Below are positions 1 to 6,595 of a stretch of 7,327 nucleotides of DNA, piece after piece. A program made the translations under genes and the position numbers. The DNA is from an uncultured Synechococcus sp. GTDB lineage: Bacteria; Cyanobacteriota; Cyanobacteriia; PCC-6307; Cyanobiaceae. Where the stretch lies: positions 1-7,327 of the forward strand of contig CALJTZ010000564.1 in the NCBI GenBank assembly GCA_937975655.1, read 5' to 3'. Every line of letters begins with the position of its first letter. Positions within the stretch are counted from its first letter, which is position 1. The notes beneath the pieces are model-generated. The model was not told the DNA's origin, did not search any database, and saw nothing but the letters and a program-made list of their open reading frames with translations.

Positions 1-623
1 GCATATTTCTTGCGATCGGCGGGATGGCGGCCAATGGCGCCCACGATCGTGCCGTGGTCAGCGGCCGGCACGCCGTGCACCACCGCCACGTAGTTGCGCG
101 AGGCCACCCGCTGCTGGATCTGCACCTGCAGCTTCACCAGGGCCTCCTGGCTCTTGGCCACCACGATGCAACCGGTGGTGTCCTTATCGAGCCGGTGCAC
201 GATGCCCGGGCGCAGTTCACCACCGATGCCAGGCAGATCGGGGCAGTGGTGCAGCAAGCCGTTCACCAGAGTGCCGTCCTTATTTCCAGGCGCCGGGTGC
301 ACCGTGAGGCCGGCGGGCTTGTTGAGCACGATCAGGTGCTGGTCTTCAAACAGCACATCCAGGGGAATCTCCTGGGCCAGCAGGTAGGGCAGGGGCTCAG
401 GTGGTGGCATCCAGAGCTCCACCGTGTCGTGCTGGCGCAGGGGGGTCTTGGCGCGGCCGGTGACGCCGTTCACGCGCACATAACCGGCATCAATGAACTT
501 CTGAATGCGCGCCCGGCTCTGCTCGGGCCGCTGGGCCACCAACCAGCGATCCAGCCGCATGGGCAGCGGCTTGGGATAGCTGAGCGTGAGCAACTCGCCG
601 TCGCCGTCGCCGAACCCACTCAT
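1..623 (-). CDS. rluD: RluD-type 23S rRNA pseudouridine synthase, 3' end cut off by window
   Basis: This is a partial gene: the reading frame is open from an ATG at 623-621 to the window edge, giving 207 complete codons of what is normally a protein of about 300-330 residues. Residues about 22-65 look like an S4 RNA-binding domain (MRLDRWL, then SRARIQKFIDAGYVRVNG). The catalytic domain begins near residue 85 with DVLFEDQHLIVLNKPAG and contains the family signature HRLDKDTTG, with the catalytic Asp at residue 146. The family isomerises specific uridines to pseudouridine in RNA. The S4 domain plus HRLDKDTTG fits RluD (23S helix 69) better than RluC, but subfamily choice is inference. The start is chosen because its ATG overlaps the ylqF TGA in an ATGA arrangement and keeps a plausible N-terminal extension before the S4 domain. 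ATG at 560 is a less likely alternative. It is the last visible gene of the usp-ylqF-rluD operon. Confidence 0.92.
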   Translation of the reverse strand, partial: MSGFGDGDGELLTLSYPKPLPMRLDRWLVAQRPEQSRARIQKFIDAGYVRVNGVTGRAKTPLRQHDTVELWMPPPEPLPYLLAQEIPLDVLFEDQHLIVLNKPAGLTVHPAPGNKDGTLVNGLLHHCPDLPGIGGELRPGIVHRLDKDTTGCIVVAKSQEALVKLQVQIQQRVASRNYVAVVHGVPAADHGTIVGAIGRHPADRKKY

Positions 624-1600
624 GACTGGCGCGGCAGCTCCAGGGCAATGGGGCCGAGCACGCCGCGGCGGAAGTCGTCGAGCAGGCGCTGGGCCATGCG
701 GGCCGTGTCGCCGCTGGTGTGACGCGTGGCCGCGGCCTCCAGCCAGGCGGCGGCATCGGGGGGGGTGCCCGCAGAGCGCTCTACAGAGTTCTGTACAGCC
801 TGTACAGAATCTTGCAGAGGCGCCTCGGAGCCTGCAGCCACAGCCCCAAGCGCCTGCAACGGCACTCCATAACGGCGCTCCAGCAACCCAGCGGGCACAC
901 CCGCAGCCAGCACAGGCTCCAGGCCTGCCAGCACTCGCACAAAGGCCATGGCCACGGCTTCGCCGTCGTAGGCGGCCTGGCCGATGTCATCGCACAGGGC
1001 GAGGCGTAGGGCGGCCATTTGGTCATCCAGCCTCGGTGGCAACACCCCTGGGGCATCCAGCAAGTCGAGGTCCTGCCCCAGCCGCACCCAGCGCAAGCTG
1101 CGGGTCACGCCGGCTCTGCGCGCACTGTCCACCACCTTCTGGCGCACCAAGCGATTGATCAGGGCCGACTTGCCCACGTTGGGAAATCCCAGCATCAGGG
1201 CCCGCACCGGCCGGGGCTTCATGCCACGACCGGCCCGCCGGGCATTGAGAGCCGCCCCCGCCCGGATCGCCGCCTGCTGCAGCTGCTTGACGCCGGTGCC
1301 GGCCTTGGCATCACACCACCAGGGCGTCTGCCCATGGGCCCGAAACCACGACTCCCACAACTGGCGAGCCTCGGGGCTGATCATGTCGCGCCGATTCACC
1401 ACCAGCAGGTGCTGCTTGGCCTTGATCCAACGCTGCAGACGGGGATGGCTGGTGGCCATGGGGATGCGGGCGTCCCGCACCTCAATCACCAAGTCCACCT
1501 TGGCCAGGTTGTCGGTGAGGGAACGCTCCGCCTTGGCGATATGCCCGGGGTACCACTGAATCGCCGGGGCGGCACTGCTGAGCAGTTCAGCCTCCATCAC
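620..1600 (-). CDS. ylqF: Circularly permuted ribosome-biogenesis GTPase YlqF/RbgA
   Basis: A 326-residue GTPase with motifs in permuted order, as in the YlqF/RbgA family: G4 as NRRD (69-72; usually NKxD), G5-like DAKAG (97-101), then G1 GFPNVGKS (138-145), G2 Thr in GVTR (about 166) and G3 DAPG (182-185; usually DTPG). The N-terminus IQWYPGHIAKA is typical. In Bacillus, RbgA acts in late 50S subunit assembly; the same cytoplasmic role is inferred here. The C-terminal part (WLEAAATRHTSGDTARMAQ) resembles cyanobacterial members as I remember them. Residues about 259-283 look like an extra segment and carry a palindromic DNA repeat. The frame opens at GTG 1600 and an ATG follows at 1597; the ATG, overlapping the stress-protein TGA by one base, is the more likely start. 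No clear Shine-Dalgarno sequence is visible, which suits translational coupling. The TGA at 622-620 overlaps the next start. Confidence 0.95.
   Translation of the reverse strand: MMEAELLSSAAPAIQWYPGHIAKAERSLTDNLAKVDLVIEVRDARIPMATSHPRLQRWIKAKQHLLVVNRRDMISPEARQLWESWFRAHGQTPWWCDAKAGTGVKQLQQAAIRAGAALNARRAGRGMKPRPVRALMLGFPNVGKSALINRLVRQKVVDSARRAGVTRSLRWVRLGQDLDLLDAPGVLPPRLDDQMAALRLALCDDIGQAAYDGEAVAMAFVRVLAGLEPVLAAGVPAGLLERRYGVPLQALGAVAAGSEAPLQDSVQAVQNSVERSAGTPPDAAAWLEAAATRHTSGDTARMAQRLLDDFRRGVLGPIALELPRQS
789..809. repeat. Perfect 21-bp palindrome inside ylqF
   Basis: TTCTGTACAG (789-798), a central C (799) and CTGTACAGAA (800-809) form a perfect inverted repeat with 10-bp arms. The octamer CTGTACAG, itself a palindrome, therefore occurs twice nine bases apart, and I found it nowhere else in the window. 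Flanking bases 781-788 and 810-817 pair only partly. It is read through by ylqF in the region coding for residues about 264-276, where it yields the peptide DSVQAVQNSVE. The function is unknown; it could be a small inserted repeat or a chance product of 9-bp duplication. Confidence 0.8.
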
Positions 1601-1974
1601 GGCACCACCAGCACGGGGCAGGGCGCCAGTTGAATCACCCGGGAGGCGGTGCTCGGGGCCTCATCGGCCTCGAGGCTGAGGCCGCGGGTGCCCATCACAA
1701 TCACATCGGCATTGATCTCATCGGCCACATCGCAGATCACGAAAGCCGGCTTCCCCTCCCGCTCAATCACCTCGCAACTCACGCCCTGCTCCTGAAAACG
1801 GCTGCGGGCCTGCTCCAGCAGCTCCGCCACAGCGGCGGGATCGTCCTGCCCAGGCTCCACCACCGAGAGCACCACCAGGCGGCTGTCGTGCTGCTGCGCC
1901 AATTTCAGGGCCGTGGCAGCGGTTTCGGCAGCCTGGCGGCTGCGGTCAATGGGGAACAGAACAATCTCGAACAT
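1597..1974 (-). CDS. Universal stress protein, single UspA domain
   Basis: A 125-residue protein, the length of a single UspA domain. The N-terminus FEIVLFPIDRS carries the Asp (residue 9-10) that contacts adenine in ATP-binding members. The C-terminal half holds DVIVMGTRGLSLEADEAPST followed by the usual closing strand CPVLVVP. The loop reads G-2x-G-9x-S-T, so the Gly of the usual G-2x-G-9x-G(S/T) pattern is replaced by Ser; nucleotide binding is therefore likely but not certain. Such cytoplasmic proteins are tied to stress survival, but the partner here is unknown. The open frame runs further upstream, to 2298, but the ATG at 1974 is chosen because the domain begins there and the upstream part overlaps the divergent phosphatase gene. 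It is the first gene of the usp-ylqF-rluD operon, its TGA overlapping the ylqF start. No good Shine-Dalgarno sequence is visible; a 10-bp palindrome (1980-1989) lies just before the start. Confidence 0.9.
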   Translation of the reverse strand: MFEIVLFPIDRSRQAAETAATALKLAQQHDSRLVVLSVVEPGQDDPAAVAELLEQARSRFQEQGVSCEVIEREGKPAFVICDVADEINADVIVMGTRGLSLEADEAPSTASRVIQLAPCPVLVVP

Positions 1975-2058
1975 GGCCAACCGGCCGGTGCCCCCTCTGT
2001 CTAGCGCCCAGCGCCCTGAGAGCCAGGCTGTAATGGGTTTCAACTGAGGCCCTGTGGC
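1975..2058. promoter_or_regulatory. Divergent intergenic region between usp and the phosphatase gene
   Basis: These 84 bases must hold the 5' regions of both divergent transcripts unless promoters lie inside the genes. On the plus strand TGTAAT (2029-2034) could be a -10 box, but no -35 at normal distance is seen. On the minus strand TTGAAA (2043-2038) resembles a -35 box without a convincing -10 at 16-18 bases. GAGG at 2046-2049, nine bases before the ATG at 2059, is a good Shine-Dalgarno sequence for the phosphatase. ACCGGCCGGT (1980-1989) is a perfect 10-bp palindrome close to the usp start. Promoter placement is uncertain; the ribosome site is the firmer call. Confidence 0.4.
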
Positions 2059-4035
2059 ATGCAACCCCCTTGGCCTGCCATCCGGCGGGCGCTCTGGGAC
2101 AACCGTCCCCTGCGCCAGAAGCTGGCCCTGGGGGTCTGGCTGTCCGTTGTACCGATCTCCCTGCTGGCCTCCTTGGTGGCCCTGGAGAACGCCAAGCGGG
2201 TGGTGATTGCACGGCTGGAGCAGCAGTTGATGTGGGATGCGGAGCAGGCCAACAACTGGTTGTACTGGTGGGACAGCCAGCACCTGCGCACCCTGCAAGT
2301 CAGCGCGAGGTCGTCCTCAATCCGCAGCTTGCAAAGCCATAGGGCGCGTCAGGTCATTGGGAGCCTCGCGTCGATCTTTCCCAGCTACAGCTACAGCCTG
2401 ATTGAGCGCAATGGCGCACTCGTACACGGGTCGGGGCAGCTCGGCGCCAAACAGGGGGAGATCCTCAGCCAGTTGCTGAGGGATCCGAAGAGCTCCTATG
2501 CCAAGGCCCTGGCGGGCACTCCCTGGAGCATCCCCATCGCCCCACCGCAAGTGGCGAGGCCCTGCATCTCCAGCAGCGTGCCCGTGTATGGCGACAACAC
2601 AGCAGACAGGCTGCAAACCATCGGCGTGCTGAGCAGCTGCCTGGCCCTCAATGATCTCGGCTCCGTCACGGGCATCAACCAACTGATCCAGGCCACCTCG
2701 GACAGTCACGAAGCACTCCCGTTGATCAATTTCAACCATCACCAGCCTTACGGGTATGCCCTGATGCTGGTGGTCAATCCCGGCAGCGCGATTCTGCTGG
2801 GCCAGACCGAAGAGCACCTTCACCACCAGCTCCTTCTGCTCGATCCACGCCGCAACCGCACCACCGAATGGTGGCCCCTGATCCGCCTGGCCATGACGGG
2901 GCGCAGCAAAACCAGCTTCGACCGTATCCAGCTCAACGGAATCTGGTACTTCGTGGGGGTGGATCGCAGGATTGCCGGCCGGTCCATGCTGGTTGTGCTC
3001 GATGAGCGCTCGGCCTTTGCCACCGTGAACTCCCTGTTCACGTGGATCTGGCTGGGGAACCTGCTGGCCCTGCTGGTGAGCTCGTTCGCCATCCATCGGA
3101 TCTGCGGGGCCCTCTCCAAACCGGTGGACCAGGCCGGTGAGGCCCTCTCGCGCATCAGCCACGGTGATTTCGGTGAGCCCCTCCCCACCGACAGCAGTGA
3201 CGTGGGACGCCTGTTCAACTACGTGAATCAGGCCTCCAGCCAGCTGCAGGCGTTTCTGGCCGACGCAAAGGCCCACGCCATCACCGACGCCCAGCTGGAA
3301 GAAGCGCGCCGGATTCAGGCCGACTTCCTGATTCGCGATCTGCCCTCCAGCCCCCAGGTGGAGCTGGCAGCCAAGTTTCAGCCCGCTTACCAGATCGGAG
3401 CCGATTGGTATGACGCCCTGGAGCGGGACGGGATTGTGTTCGTGGTGGTGGCCGACGTCTGCGACAAGGGGGTTCCCTCGGCCCTCTACATGTCGGTGTT
3501 TCGGTCCTTATTGCGCCTCAGCCTCGTGAAGGAATGGGACCTGTGCCACGACCCGGGCAGCACCATCTGCCGTGCGATCGGCACGGTGAACGCCTACATG
3601 GCCGAAACCCATGGCAGCACCGCCATGTTTGCCACGGCCTTCGTGGGGGCGTACGACCCCCAGCACGAGCGGATGAGCTATGTGGTGGCGGGCCATGAGG
3701 CGCCCCTGGTGCTACAGGGCGACCAACTGCAAAGCCTGAAGTTGGGGGGGCCGGCCTTGGGCCTCTTCCCGGCGGCCACATTCCAGCCAGGGCAATGCCA
3801 GCTGCAGGCTGGGGGCCTGTTGTTCGCCTTCAGCGATGGGCTGCCCGATGCGCGCACCCCCACGGGCGAGTCATTCGGGCAGGCCCGCATCGCCGCCCTG
3901 CTGCAGACCAGGCCCTCCAATAACTGGACCGCCGCTGAGCTTGTGCAGCAGTTTCAGCAGACGGTGCAGGAGCACATCAGCACAGCCGAGCAGTTCGACG
4001 ACCTCACCTTGCTGAGCCTGAAGGTGGGCGGCTGA
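2059..4035 (+). CDS. Membrane-bound SpoIIE/RsbU-type PP2C Ser phosphatase with sensor and HAMP domains
   Basis: A 658-residue receptor-type phosphatase. A basic cytoplasmic start is followed by a membrane segment (about 22-42), a roughly 280-residue extracytoplasmic region (43-325) whose size and PCISSSVPVYGD...IGVLSSCLALNDL pattern suggest a double-Cache sensor, a second membrane segment (326-345), HAMP (about 347-400), a short helical linker (QLEEARRIQADFL) and a PPM/SpoIIE domain (about 430-656). Likely metal-binding and core residues are D449 and D452 in GADWYD, D466 in ADVCDKG, AGH at 544-546, D593 in FSDG, and D647/D648 in FDDLT. The family dephosphorylates Ser/Thr on anti-anti-sigma (STAS) or related proteins; the ligand and target here are unknown, and no STAS or anti-sigma gene is in view. 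GADWYD has Ala where many relatives have Gly. The ATG is supported by GAGG nine bases upstream. The gene is divergent from usp and 67 bases ahead of pgk. Its codon use is less extreme than that of pgk. Confidence 0.93.
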   Translation: MQPPWPAIRRALWDNRPLRQKLALGVWLSVVPISLLASLVALENAKRVVIARLEQQLMWDAEQANNWLYWWDSQHLRTLQVSARSSSIRSLQSHRARQVIGSLASIFPSYSYSLIERNGALVHGSGQLGAKQGEILSQLLRDPKSSYAKALAGTPWSIPIAPPQVARPCISSSVPVYGDNTADRLQTIGVLSSCLALNDLGSVTGINQLIQATSDSHEALPLINFNHHQPYGYALMLVVNPGSAILLGQTEEHLHHQLLLLDPRRNRTTEWWPLIRLAMTGRSKTSFDRIQLNGIWYFVGVDRRIAGRSMLVVLDERSAFATVNSLFTWIWLGNLLALLVSSFAIHRICGALSKPVDQAGEALSRISHGDFGEPLPTDSSDVGRLFNYVNQASSQLQAFLADAKAHAITDAQLEEARRIQADFLIRDLPSSPQVELAAKFQPAYQIGADWYDALERDGIVFVVVADVCDKGVPSALYMSVFRSLLRLSLVKEWDLCHDPGSTICRAIGTVNAYMAETHGSTAMFATAFVGAYDPQHERMSYVVAGHEAPLVLQGDQLQSLKLGGPALGLFPAATFQPGQCQLQAGGLLFAFSDGLPDARTPTGESFGQARIAALLQTRPSNNWTAAELVQQFQQTVQEHISTAEQFDDLTLLSLKVGG

Positions 4036-4047
4036 GGCGATTGCCGG

Positions 4048-4074
4048 TTGCCCCCTTGACCCACCCGCTAAATT
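4048..4074 (+). promoter_or_regulatory. Possible pgk promoter
   Basis: The 67-base gap between the phosphatase stop and pgk is far more AT-rich around GCTAAATTCT than its surroundings. TAAATT (4069-4074) fits the TAnnnT -10 pattern and would place a transcript start near 4081, about 22 bases before the ATG. The -35 is weak: TTGCCC at 4048-4053 is 15 bases away, and the better-looking TTGACC (4056-4061) is only seven bases from the -10, so it cannot pair with it. A separate promoter for a highly expressed gene is expected, but this placement is a suggestion only. Confidence 0.35.
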
Positions 4075-4102
4075 CTCCCGACCCGATCCCTCCTGCGACC
4101 CC

Positions 4103-5311
4103 ATGGCGAAGCGCTCCCTGGCCAGCCTCTCCGCTGACGACCTGCGCGGCAAGCGCGTGCTGGTTCGGGTTGACTTCAACGTGCCTCTCAACGAGTCCGG
4201 CGCCATCACGGATGACACCCGCATCCGGGCAGCTCTGCCTACCATCAACGCCCTCACCGACAAGGGCGCCAAGGTGATCCTGGCGGCCCACTTCGGCCGC
4301 CCCAAGGGCCAAGTCAACGAGGGCATGCGCCTCACCCCCGTGGCCGCCCGCCTGGCTGAGCTGCTGGGCAAGCCCGTGGTGAAGACCGATAGCTGCATCG
4401 GCCCCGATGCCGAGGCCAAGGTGGCCGCCATGGCCGAGGGCGATGTGGTGCTGCTCGAGAACGTGCGCTTCTTCGCCGAGGAAGAGAAGAACGAGGGCGA
4501 TTTCGCCAAGCAGCTGGCCGCTCTGGCCGATGTGTACGTGAACGACGCCTTCGGCGCCGCCCACCGGGCCCATGCCTCCACCGAGGGCGTGACCCAGTAC
4601 CTGAGCCCCAGCGTGGCCGGCTACCTGATGGAGAAGGAGTTGCAGTATCTGCAGGGTGCCATCGATGAGCCCAAGCGCCCCCTGGCCGCCATCGTGGGCG
4701 GCTCCAAGGTGAGCTCCAAGATCGGCGTGCTCGAGGCCCTGATCGACAAGTGCGACAAGGTGCTGATCGGCGGCGGCATGATCTTCACCTTCTACAAAGC
4801 CCGTGGCCTGGCGGTGGGCAAGAGCCTGGTGGAAGAGGACAAGCTGGAGCTGGCCAAGGAACTCGAGGCCAAGGCTGCAGCCAAGGGCGTTCAGCTGCTG
4901 CTGCCCACCGATGTGGTGCTGGCCGACAACTTCGCCCCCGACGCCAACAGCCAGACCGTGTCCATCAACGCCATCCCCGATGGCTGGATGGGCCTGGACA
5001 TCGGCCCCGACTCGATCAAGGCCTTCCAGGAGGCCCTGGCCGACTGCAAGACCGTGATCTGGAACGGCCCCATGGGCGTGTTCGAGTTCGACAAGTTTGC
5101 CGCCGGCACCAACGGCATCGCCCACACCCTGGCCGACCTGAGCGCCAAGGGCTGCTGCACGATCATCGGCGGCGGTGACTCCGTGGCCGCCGTGGAGAAG
5201 GTGGGCGTGGCCGACAAGATGTCCCACATCTCCACCGGTGGCGGCGCCAGCCTGGAGCTGCTGGAAGGCAAGGTGCTGCCCGGCGTGGCCGCCCTCGACG
5301 AGGCGGCCTGA
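4103..5311 (+). CDS. pgk: Phosphoglycerate kinase
   Basis: A complete 402-residue monomeric kinase that interconverts 1,3-bisphosphoglycerate plus ADP and 3-phosphoglycerate plus ATP in the cytoplasm. In a cyanobacterium it serves both glycolysis and the Calvin cycle. Diagnostic motifs run the full length: RVDFNVPL (22-29), AHFGRPKG (62-69; many families have SHLGRPKG), LLENVRF, VNDAFGAAHRAHAST, VGGSKVSSKIGVLEAL, the hinge-side GGGMIFTFYKA, WNGPMGVFE, GGGDSVAAVEK, and the C-terminal SHISTGGGASLELLEGK. Codons are almost entirely G/C-ending, the most biased of the genes here, as expected for high expression. The ATG at 4103 starts the normal MAKRSLASL N-terminus. The leader has no Shine-Dalgarno sequence and instead contains CCTCCT (4089-4094). 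The gene converges on the sensor kinase gene with a three-base gap and no visible terminator hairpin. Confidence 0.99.
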   Translation: MAKRSLASLSADDLRGKRVLVRVDFNVPLNESGAITDDTRIRAALPTINALTDKGAKVILAAHFGRPKGQVNEGMRLTPVAARLAELLGKPVVKTDSCIGPDAEAKVAAMAEGDVVLLENVRFFAEEEKNEGDFAKQLAALADVYVNDAFGAAHRAHASTEGVTQYLSPSVAGYLMEKELQYLQGAIDEPKRPLAAIVGGSKVSSKIGVLEALIDKCDKVLIGGGMIFTFYKARGLAVGKSLVEEDKLELAKELEAKAAAKGVQLLLPTDVVLADNFAPDANSQTVSINAIPDGWMGLDIGPDSIKAFQEALADCKTVIWNGPMGVFEFDKFAAGTNGIAHTLADLSAKGCCTIIGGGDSVAAVEKVGVADKMSHISTGGGASLELLEGKVLPGVAALDEAA

Positions 5312-5318
5312 GCCTCAG
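5308..5318. repeat. 11-bp palindrome holding both convergent stop codons
   Basis: CTGAG (5308-5312), a central C, and CTCAG (5314-5318) form a perfect inverted repeat. It contains the pgk TGA (5309-5311) and, on the other strand, the sensor-kinase TGA (5317-5315). The stem is too short and lacks a T-run, so I do not call it a terminator. It may simply follow from two TGA codons being placed three bases apart. Confidence 0.45.
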
Positions 5319-6595
5319 CACGGCGCCCGCGGCAGCGAGCGCCCCTGCAGCACCACGGCAAACCCCTGCGCGCTGCGCTGGGCCTCCAGCCCACCCCCAT
5401 GGGCCGCCGCCACCCGAGCGGCGATGGCCAGGCCCAGCCCGCAATGGCCCAGGCCACCGCGGGCGCGATCCAGCCGTTGGAAGGGCATCAGGGCCTGAGC
5501 CCACTGGTCCGGGGCAATTCCCGCGCCGCAATCCCAGACCGCAATCTGGAACCCCTCCCCGTCCGGCAGCGCCGGGCGCAGCACCAAGCGCAGCGGCTTC
5601 TGGCCATGGCTGAGGGCGTTATCCAGCAAGTTGCCCACAGCCCTGCCTAGCGCCGTGGGCTGCACCCAGCGCTGCAGGGGCTCGAGATCCAGCTGCAGCT
5701 CCCGGGGATCGATGGCGGCACTCAGCTCCGCCAACAGCTGCTCCAATGGCACCAGCACCGGCGGCTCCGCATCCACGCCACCGGCAAACAACAGGAATTG
5801 GGCTGTGATCCGCTCGAGGGCATCGAGATCGGCCTCGGAGCGCTGCAGATCCGCCGGCTCCGGCCTGGCCAACCCGAGCCGGAGACGCAAGCGCGTGATC
5901 GGGCTCTTGAGGTCGTGGGCGATGCCGGCTAGCATGGTGGCCCGCTCCCGTTCGCTCAGGTCCAGACGCTCCACCATGGCGTTGAACCGCCCCGTGAGCC
6001 GCCGCACCGCGCCGGTGCCCTGGGCCGCCAGGGGAGCCGGCCGTGCCGCCAGCCCCACCTGGCTGAGGGCCTGCTCCAGGCGCTGCAGAGGCCGTTGCAC
6101 CTCGACCCAGAGGAACAGCAACGAGGCCGACACACTGCCCCCCAGCAAGGCCAGGCCCAGCAGCAGCGGATCGGGGGGCCAGCGCTGGGGTGAGCGCATC
6201 GGCGCAAACAGCCACACCGGCTCCAGGGGCGAGAGCAGCGCCACCCACACCCCCCGGGGATCCCCCGCCGCCGGCAACACCGGCGGGCAGTGGGGGAGCT
6301 GGCGGCACAGGGCCTGCCGCAGCCGCTCCGCCTGAACCGCCAGGCGGCCATCCCCCCCCGTGGGGGGTAACTCCCCCACCCGCAGGGGCAGGCCACTCAA
6401 ACGGGAGAGGGCGGCCGGCGGCAGGCGCTCGAGGGCCAGCTCCCCCAGCCGCAGGTTGAAGGCCACCTCGGGGCCCATCTGGGCGATCTGAGCCCGCTCT
6501 AAGCGCTGGGCCAGCAGGGCTTGGAGCAGCGCCAGGCTGAGGGCCGACACCCCGGCACCCACCAGGGCATACCTAACGGGTGCGGGGCTGGCCAT
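5315..6595 (-). CDS. EnvZ-like membrane sensor histidine kinase
   Basis: A 426-residue sensor kinase. It has a first membrane segment (about 9-29), a periplasmic loop of about 115 residues (30-143) with no family I recognise, a second membrane segment (144-164), HAMP (about 166-218), a dimerisation/phosphoacceptor domain with GIAHDLKSPITRLRLRL (phosphorylated His at 227), and a HATPase domain: N-box NLLDNALSHG (N326), G1 DCGAGI (Cys where Asn is common), F-box PFQRLD and G2 GHCGLGLAIA. The His region and the QFLLFAGG segment are close in style to EnvZ. It autophosphorylates and should pass phosphate to the regulator encoded just upstream. The stimulus is unknown. The ATG at 6595 lies 23 bases inside the regulator gene; it gives a sensible N-terminus before the first membrane segment. 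A GTG at codon 12 would avoid the overlap but trim that segment. No Shine-Dalgarno sequence is seen. Confidence 0.93.
   Translation of the reverse strand: MASPAPVRYALVGAGVSALSLALLQALLAQRLERAQIAQMGPEVAFNLRLGELALERLPPAALSRLSGLPLRVGELPPTGGDGRLAVQAERLRQALCRQLPHCPPVLPAAGDPRGVWVALLSPLEPVWLFAPMRSPQRWPPDPLLLGLALLGGSVSASLLFLWVEVQRPLQRLEQALSQVGLAARPAPLAAQGTGAVRRLTGRFNAMVERLDLSERERATMLAGIAHDLKSPITRLRLRLGLARPEPADLQRSEADLDALERITAQFLLFAGGVDAEPPVLVPLEQLLAELSAAIDPRELQLDLEPLQRWVQPTALGRAVGNLLDNALSHGQKPLRLVLRPALPDGEGFQIAVWDCGAGIAPDQWAQALMPFQRLDRARGGLGHCGLGLAIAARVAAAHGGGLEAQRSAQGFAVVLQGRSLPRAPC

Noticed and set aside
789..809. LexA-type SOS box
   Set aside because: The half-sites are separated by one base too many for both the CTG-N10-CAG pattern and the cyanobacterial GTAC-N4-GTWC pattern, and the site is deep inside a gene.
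1975..2298. N-terminal extension of the stress protein to an upstream start
   Set aside because: The UspA domain begins exactly at the ATG at 1974, and the extension is low-complexity and overlaps the divergent phosphatase gene.
2317..3276. A 319-codon open frame antisense to the phosphatase gene
   Set aside because: No domain or convincing start is seen, and the plus-strand gene has clear sensor, HAMP and phosphatase motifs over the same bases.
3567..3585. CGTGC-GATCG-GCACG inverted repeat and HIP1-like GATCG sequences
   Set aside because: The arms are only five bases, it is inside the phosphatase coding region, and no full GCGATCGC octamer was found in the window.
4056..4074. TTGACC plus TAAATT as a standard promoter pair
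   Set aside because: Only seven bases separate the two elements; normal spacing is 16-18.
4004..5227. A 407-codon open frame antisense to pgk
   Set aside because: It is the mirror of a highly biased GC-rich gene, rich in Gly, His, Gln, Leu and Ala with no recognisable domain. pgk on the plus strand is certain.
6190..6459. Proline/glycine-rich plus-strand open frame opposite the sensor kinase
   Set aside because: Low-complexity shadow of the kinase periplasmic region, with no homology signal or ribosome site.
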